DNA of 64,000 bases from positions 372,001 through 436,000 of the forward strand of contig NZ_WAEL01000004.1 in NCBI RefSeq assembly GCF_011742925.1, written 5' to 3'. Within the stretch, counting starts at the first letter, position 1, and every line of letters starts with the position of its first letter. A program made the translations under genes and the position numbers. Source of the stretch: Fibrivirga algicola (GTDB lineage Bacteria; Bacteroidota; Bacteroidia; Cytophagales; Spirosomataceae). This document shows, one piece after another, positions 60,688 through 64,000 of the stretch. Below the pieces are notes generated by a model, which saw only the letters and a program-made list of their open reading frames with translations, was not told the origin of the DNA and searched no databases.

Positions 60688-61913
60688 ACTTCAGCAGGTG
60701 CAAGCAGTGCTGATTCGTGTCTATTCACCCACAGCAGGCCTAATGCCGACACCATGGTGAGCCCCAACATGACCGACCATAATGTTTGAAAGCCAAACCG
60801 CTCGGCCAGTTGTGTACCAACAAGTGGGCTACATACTTGCGACAATGCCCAGGCCATGGAATACAAACCCAGATACTGCCCTCGATTTCGATCGTCGGAT
60901 CGATTCGCAGCGAACGTAAGCAGGAAAGGCATAGCCAGCATCTCGCCGACCGTGATTAGTATAATGGTCACCCAGGCAATGCCGGGCCACTGGGTAAACG
61001 TCAGCACAAATAGTGATACGCCGGTGAGCAAAACTCCCGCTACCGAAATAAGCAGCTGCTGTTGCACACGACGTTCCAGGCCATAAACTAAAGCCATTTC
61101 CAGCGCTACAATCAGCAGGCCATTAGTCGCCATAAACAACCCGATCTGCCCTTCACCAGCACCCAGCTGCTTTTTGAAGTAAAGCGGCAAGAGGCTGAAA
61201 AACTGCATGAAAGCGGTCAGATACAGAAACATACAGGCGGTAAATACCAGATAGACCCCATCGCGGTAGGCAGATCGGGCAACGGTGCTGTATGCCTCAC
61301 GCGCATTGGCAACCGTCTGAGCGTGGTTAGGTCGAGGCAGGGCAGCAAGCATGTATACGGCCGCACTAATGCAGGTAAGCCCATCCACCCAGAATAAAAG
61401 TCGGTAATCGATTCCGGCGAACAGCCCACCCAAGCCACCACCCACGGCCCAACCCAGGTTGATGGCCAATCGGTTTAGCGAAAAGGCTCTGGTCCGGTTG
61501 TCGGGCGTACTGTAATAGGCAAAAGCCGCTGAATTGGCGGGTCTGAACGCATCGCCGAGCGCGGTAAAGATGAATACGGTAACGCACAGCCATTCAAACT
61601 GAGTGATAAACTGGAGAAAGATCAGCATGAGCCCGCCAAACAACAGGCTGGCCACCTGAATGCTGTAAAACCCGATTCGATCGGTGAGCTTGCCCCCCAG
61701 AAACGTACCCAGCAGTGAACCGATACCAAACAGGGCCAGCACTACACCCGTCTGCTCAACCGAAAAGTGAAGATGCTGGGTCAGATACAGCGATAGGAAT
61801 GGCAACACCATCGTACCCGACCGGTTGATCAGCATTACGCCTGCTAACAGCCAGACAGACCGGGGTAGCCCCGCATACGCATTCCGATAAAGTTGTAGCA
61901 CCATATAAGACAA
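60684..61913 (-). CDS. MFS transporter
   Basis: Inner-membrane protein of 409 residues with about twelve hydrophobic helices. A typical MFS loop 2-3 is LGTFLGGKLTDRIGFYS, with FVSLLPLYFKKQLGAGEGQIG in the second half. It resembles drug-efflux MFS proteins of the MdtH/YttB type, but the substrate is unknown. Its 3' end overlaps the convergent DxDD-motif gene. Confidence 0.9.
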   Translation of the reverse strand: MSYMVLQLYRNAYAGLPRSVWLLAGVMLINRSGTMVLPFLSLYLTQHLHFSVEQTGVVLALFGIGSLLGTFLGGKLTDRIGFYSIQVASLLFGGLMLIFLQFITQFEWLCVTVFIFTALGDAFRPANSAAFAYYSTPDNRTRAFSLNRLAINLGWAVGGGLGGLFAGIDYRLLFWVDGLTCISAAVYMLAALPRPNHAQTVANAREAYSTVARSAYRDGVYLVFTACMFLYLTAFMQFFSLLPLYFKKQLGAGEGQIGLFMATNGLLIVALEMALVYGLERRVQQQLLISVAGVLLTGVSLFVLTFTQWPGIAWVTIILITVGEMLAMPFLLTFAANRSDDRNRGQYLGLYSMAWALSQVCSPLVGTQLAERFGFQTLWSVMLGLTMVSALGLLWVNRHESALLAPAEV

Positions 61914-61998
61914 CGATCAACCAGCAGCGAAGAACGTACAAGGCTACCAATAACCAAGCAGGTTCGAACCGACCGAGATTAGGTTGGGTGCTATTTTA

Positions 61999-62580
61999 TT
62001 ATTGCTGATTGCTGACAATCTTTTTATCTGTGATCTGCTCCCGGTGTTCGTCGATGAATGCTTTGAAAAGGCGTATCTCCTCAAGCTGCCGCTCAATCGA
62101 ATGGGTAAGGGCGTAACTTTCCACGTATACGTCGTTGAAGTCGGTAACCAAGTACTCCATCAGTTTTATTCCGTGCCGTTTCAGCGCGTGCAGGTACAGA
62201 TTCTGGTGATTGAACAAGTAACGGCCGGGCTGATAGGAGCTAGTCGTTTTTATGTCAACTGCTTTGTATTTACCGATTAGGTCAACGTACCCATAAAAAA
62301 GTACATCATCAATCTGCCACTGACAGTAAACCTGGGTATCTACAATGGGACGAGGCAGTAACTTACGCATTTTTTGAAGAATGCTCGCGTCAAACTGTTC
62401 CTCGCCAGTGCCTTTGATCAACGTCTCTTCAAACGAAATCCCCCGCTGTTGGGCTTGTGTTGTGGGTGAGGGCACCCGATTGATCGCATCAAGTACCTGC
62501 TGCTCGGTGAGGTTGCCTCCGTTCAGGAAACGGGAAAAGGTATTTAATAACGTAGGATAAAACCGGTAGGTTGGCAGCAT
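61999..62580 (-). CDS. PD-(D/E)XK nuclease superfamily protein
   Basis: A 193-residue protein whose likely active site is a PD-(D/E)XK fold: Glu51/52 (ISFEETL), Asp100 (YGYVDLIG) and Asp109-Ile-Lys111 (VDIKTTSSY), followed by an aromatic helix (FNHQNLYLHAL). It resembles RecB/Cas4-type nucleases or phage-like exonucleases. The ATG at 62580 is preferred; a longer frame runs through the long inverted repeat at 62585-62680 and into the next gene. No CRISPR or phage genes surround it; its role in DNA repair or defence is unknown. Confidence 0.8.
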   Translation of the reverse strand: MLPTYRFYPTLLNTFSRFLNGGNLTEQQVLDAINRVPSPTTQAQQRGISFEETLIKGTGEEQFDASILQKMRKLLPRPIVDTQVYCQWQIDDVLFYGYVDLIGKYKAVDIKTTSSYQPGRYLFNHQNLYLHALKRHGIKLMEYLVTDFNDVYVESYALTHSIERQLEEIRLFKAFIDEHREQITDKKIVSNQQ

Positions 62581-62584
62581 AAAA

Positions 62585-62680
62585 GTTTCAGGTTTCAAGT
62601 AACAGGCTTCAGGTGCTATGCTGATCAACCAAATAGGTAAATAGCATAGTACCTGAAGCCTGTTACTTGAAACCTGAAAC
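62585..62680. repeat. Long-stem inverted repeat, locus G
   Basis: Arms of 38 bases (62585-62622, 62643-62680) match at 37 positions around a 20-base loop. The arm begins GTTTCAGGTTTCAAGTAACA, unlike the GTTTG arms of loci A-E, yet the architecture and loop size are the same. It lies between the nuclease gene and the anti-sigma gene, both minus strand. Confidence 0.92.
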
Positions 62681-62692
62681 CAGCTTACAAAG

Positions 62693-63517
62693 TTACCCGA
62701 CCTTACCCAGTGCCACCAGGGCCGTGAGGGTAGGCACCGGGCTGCCCCCTGATTTTTCAACGGTGATCGCGAACGTATCGGCTGACTGAATAGGACGATT
62801 GGTCTGCTGGAGCGAGTACCGCTCTATCCGGTTCTGAAACACACCAGCATCTACTGGTTTTCCATCTACCAAAGCCCAAAGCTGATATTGCTTATCGGCC
62901 GGCAGGTCAGGTAAACGCTCTACTTCCAGGGTCACCTGCTTTTTCTGACGATCCCAGTATACAATTACATCGGCAGGATCACCGTCTGGTTGAGCTGCTG
63001 CCAGCCGTATTGTTTTAACATCCGGTTGCCGCAACAGCGCCAGCAGTTGCGTATCGCGATTCTGCTGCTGACGTAAGAGCCCCATTTCAGCTTGTAGCTG
63101 TACGTTTGTCTGAGCCATCTGGTCGGCAAACGCTCGTTTTTGCTGTAGTTGATTTATCAGGAAGTAAGCAAAGGCAATCAGCACCAGGCCAACCGCTGCT
63201 GCTGCAACCCACGCAATCTGAAACACGGGGCGCTCTCGCTGAAGGGGAATCACTTTCGTCTCTTCGGCCGAGACAGCGGGCAGTTCCTGATCGGCAAATG
63301 TCAGCCGCTGCCGGATTTTCTCCTGCAAACTAGCCGGGGGGGCTACGCTGTGCATAAGCGCATAGTTTTCCAGCGCCAGGGTCAACCGATCGAGTTCTTG
63401 ACGGAGCTCGGGATAAATCGCCGACAGACACTCCACCTCACGCCGTTCCTGATCACTGACGGCACCTAATGCGTAGGATTCCAGGATACCGGAGGTTACG
63501 TAGTCGGGAATATTCAT
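62693..63517 (-). CDS. Anti-sigma factor (RskA-type)
   Basis: Inner-membrane regulator of 274 residues: a cytoplasmic N-terminal anti-sigma domain (SGILESYALGAVSDQERREVECLSA), one transmembrane helix (about 102-122, IAWVAAAAVGLVLIAFAYFL), a short coiled coil, and a periplasmic RskA-like C-domain (VYWDRQKKQVTLEVERLPDL, KQYQLWALVDGKPVDAGVF). It would hold the ECF sigma factor inactive until a signal triggers its proteolysis. Its start overlaps the sigma gene stop by four bases. Confidence 0.92.
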   Translation of the reverse strand: MNIPDYVTSGILESYALGAVSDQERREVECLSAIYPELRQELDRLTLALENYALMHSVAPPASLQEKIRQRLTFADQELPAVSAEETKVIPLQRERPVFQIAWVAAAAVGLVLIAFAYFLINQLQQKRAFADQMAQTNVQLQAEMGLLRQQQNRDTQLLALLRQPDVKTIRLAAAQPDGDPADVIVYWDRQKKQVTLEVERLPDLPADKQYQLWALVDGKPVDAGVFQNRIERYSLQQTNRPIQSADTFAITVEKSGGSPVPTLTALVALGKVG

Positions 63518-63996
63518 TGGCTAAATAAAAATTTAAGTTCTTGTAGAACAGTGCGTAGTCGATTAAGTAGTGAATGTTCAGTTTCCTGTCCAGACTCAGC
63601 TAATTGAGAGACAGATTCTCCCCGAAAATAAACTGCATTGATTAAAGTACGTTGTTCTTCTGTAATTGGATTGTCGATCACTTCGTAATCGATCGTAGAG
63701 ACATCAGCTGTTGGTTCCCTCCTTGCCAGCGTAGCGGCTATCTCTGCCCGGGCACGATTCAACAACCAGGTCAACAGCCTTGTTTTTCGCGGATTAAACT
63801 GGTCAAATTCAGTCCAGGCTTTCACAAACACGTCTTCTACAACCTGAGTGGCTGCTGGTTCACCCAACGACGTAAGAATAACCCCGTAGAGTACATGAGC
63901 GTACTGATCGTATAACCATTGAAAGGCCACTTCGTCGCGCCTACTCAGCTTACGGAGCAATAAATCTTCTGGTACCAGAAATGCCTGAGTCTTCAC
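63514..63996 (-). CDS. ECF sigma-70 family sigma factor
   Basis: RNA polymerase sigma factor, 160 residues, complete and ending four bases before the window edge. Region 2 is FQWLYDQYAHVLYGVILTSL through VFVKAWTEFDQFNPRK and LTWLLNRARAEI; region 4 is IDNPITEEQRTLINAVYFRG with a helix-turn-helix. It overlaps the anti-sigma gene by 4 bases, a usual ECF/anti-sigma operon. Target promoters cannot be read here. Confidence 0.93.
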   Translation of the reverse strand: MKTQAFLVPEDLLLRKLSRRDEVAFQWLYDQYAHVLYGVILTSLGEPAATQVVEDVFVKAWTEFDQFNPRKTRLLTWLLNRARAEIAATLARREPTADVSTIDYEVIDNPITEEQRTLINAVYFRGESVSQLAESGQETEHSLLNRLRTVLQELKFLFSQ

Positions 63997-64000
63997 GATA

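Noticed and set aside
61968-61981. GGTTCGAACC, a tRNA T-loop-like string
   Set aside because: No acceptor stem, anticodon arm or 3' pairing partner lies within the 85-base gap.
61999-62580. Cas4 identity for the PD-(D/E)XK protein
   Set aside because: There are no Cas neighbours and no cysteine cluster of Cas4.
1-64000. CRISPR array or mobile element
   Set aside because: No regularly spaced direct repeats, no transposase or integrase, and the inverted repeats have long stems with no target duplications.

Overview
The window comes from a chromosome of a member of the Bacteroidota, most likely order Cytophagales and Spirosoma-like. This placement is an inference from gene content, not from a database match. 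The pointers are two secreted proteins with type IX secretion sorting domains, a TonB-dependent receptor, carboxypeptidase-regulatory/plug proteins, ThuA and PVC-type sugar-dehydrogenase fusions carrying cytochrome c, a type III glutamine synthetase, TAnnTTTG-type -7 promoter elements, and no evident Shine-Dalgarno sequences. I see no phage, insertion sequence, CRISPR array, rRNA or tRNA. All genes look chromosomal and intact except the first, which is cut by the window edge.

Layout. 1-10.3 kb holds secreted and envelope functions: a V8-like serine protease, a GH13 amylase, a large ThuA/dehydrogenase/cytochrome fusion, a PepSY membrane protein and a T9SS type B adhesin-like protein. 10.5-17.8 kb is a co-directional translation block: rlmD, a second rRNA methyltransferase, a TPR lipoprotein, thrS, infC, rpmI and rplT. 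17.9-21.4 kb has a NuiA-type nuclease inhibitor, a YidB-like protein and dnaK. 21.7-30 kb has a heme-containing lipoprotein, a T9SS-secreted phosphatase, an EamA exporter, an AlbA_2 regulator and a deoxynucleoside kinase. 30-36.3 kb (minus strand) has a plug protein without a barrel, a VWA protein, a MoxR ATPase and an acidic protein. 36.4-41 kb has an M28-like protein that lacks its Glu-Glu pair, then tandem GSIII and GSII glutamine synthetases. 41.5-47.8 kb is a cobalamin lower-ligand region (cobC, cobS, cobT) interleaved with a HipA-like kinase/DUF3037 pair, an App1 phosphatase and a lipid kinase. 47.9-57.3 kb has a flavin monooxygenase, a PLP enzyme, a pseudouridine synthase/GNAT pair, a hydrolase, a DUF4403 lipoprotein, a DUF2027-Smr protein and a TonB receptor. 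57.5-64 kb has a spore-photoproduct-lyase homologue, a beta-barrel protein, a DxDD-motif protein, an MFS exporter, a PD-(D/E)XK nuclease, and an anti-sigma/ECF sigma pair.

Three signals go beyond ordinary gene annotation. (1) Many gene gaps carry long-stem inverted repeats (arms 12-39 bp, loops about 12-30 nt). They occupy five consecutive gaps between 11.95 and 17.12 kb and recur elsewhere. Arm sequences differ between loci but stay complementary within each locus, and several share a GTTGCGCTGC-like inner stem. (2) The heptamer GGTACGT (or its complement) occurs about 65 times by eye, against about 8 expected by chance, in coding and non-coding DNA and in several reading frames. (3) Several proteins merit biochemical attention: the DIDDTAM protein, the HipA-like/DUF3037 pair, the EE-less M28 protein and the amylase with a linker inside its barrel.
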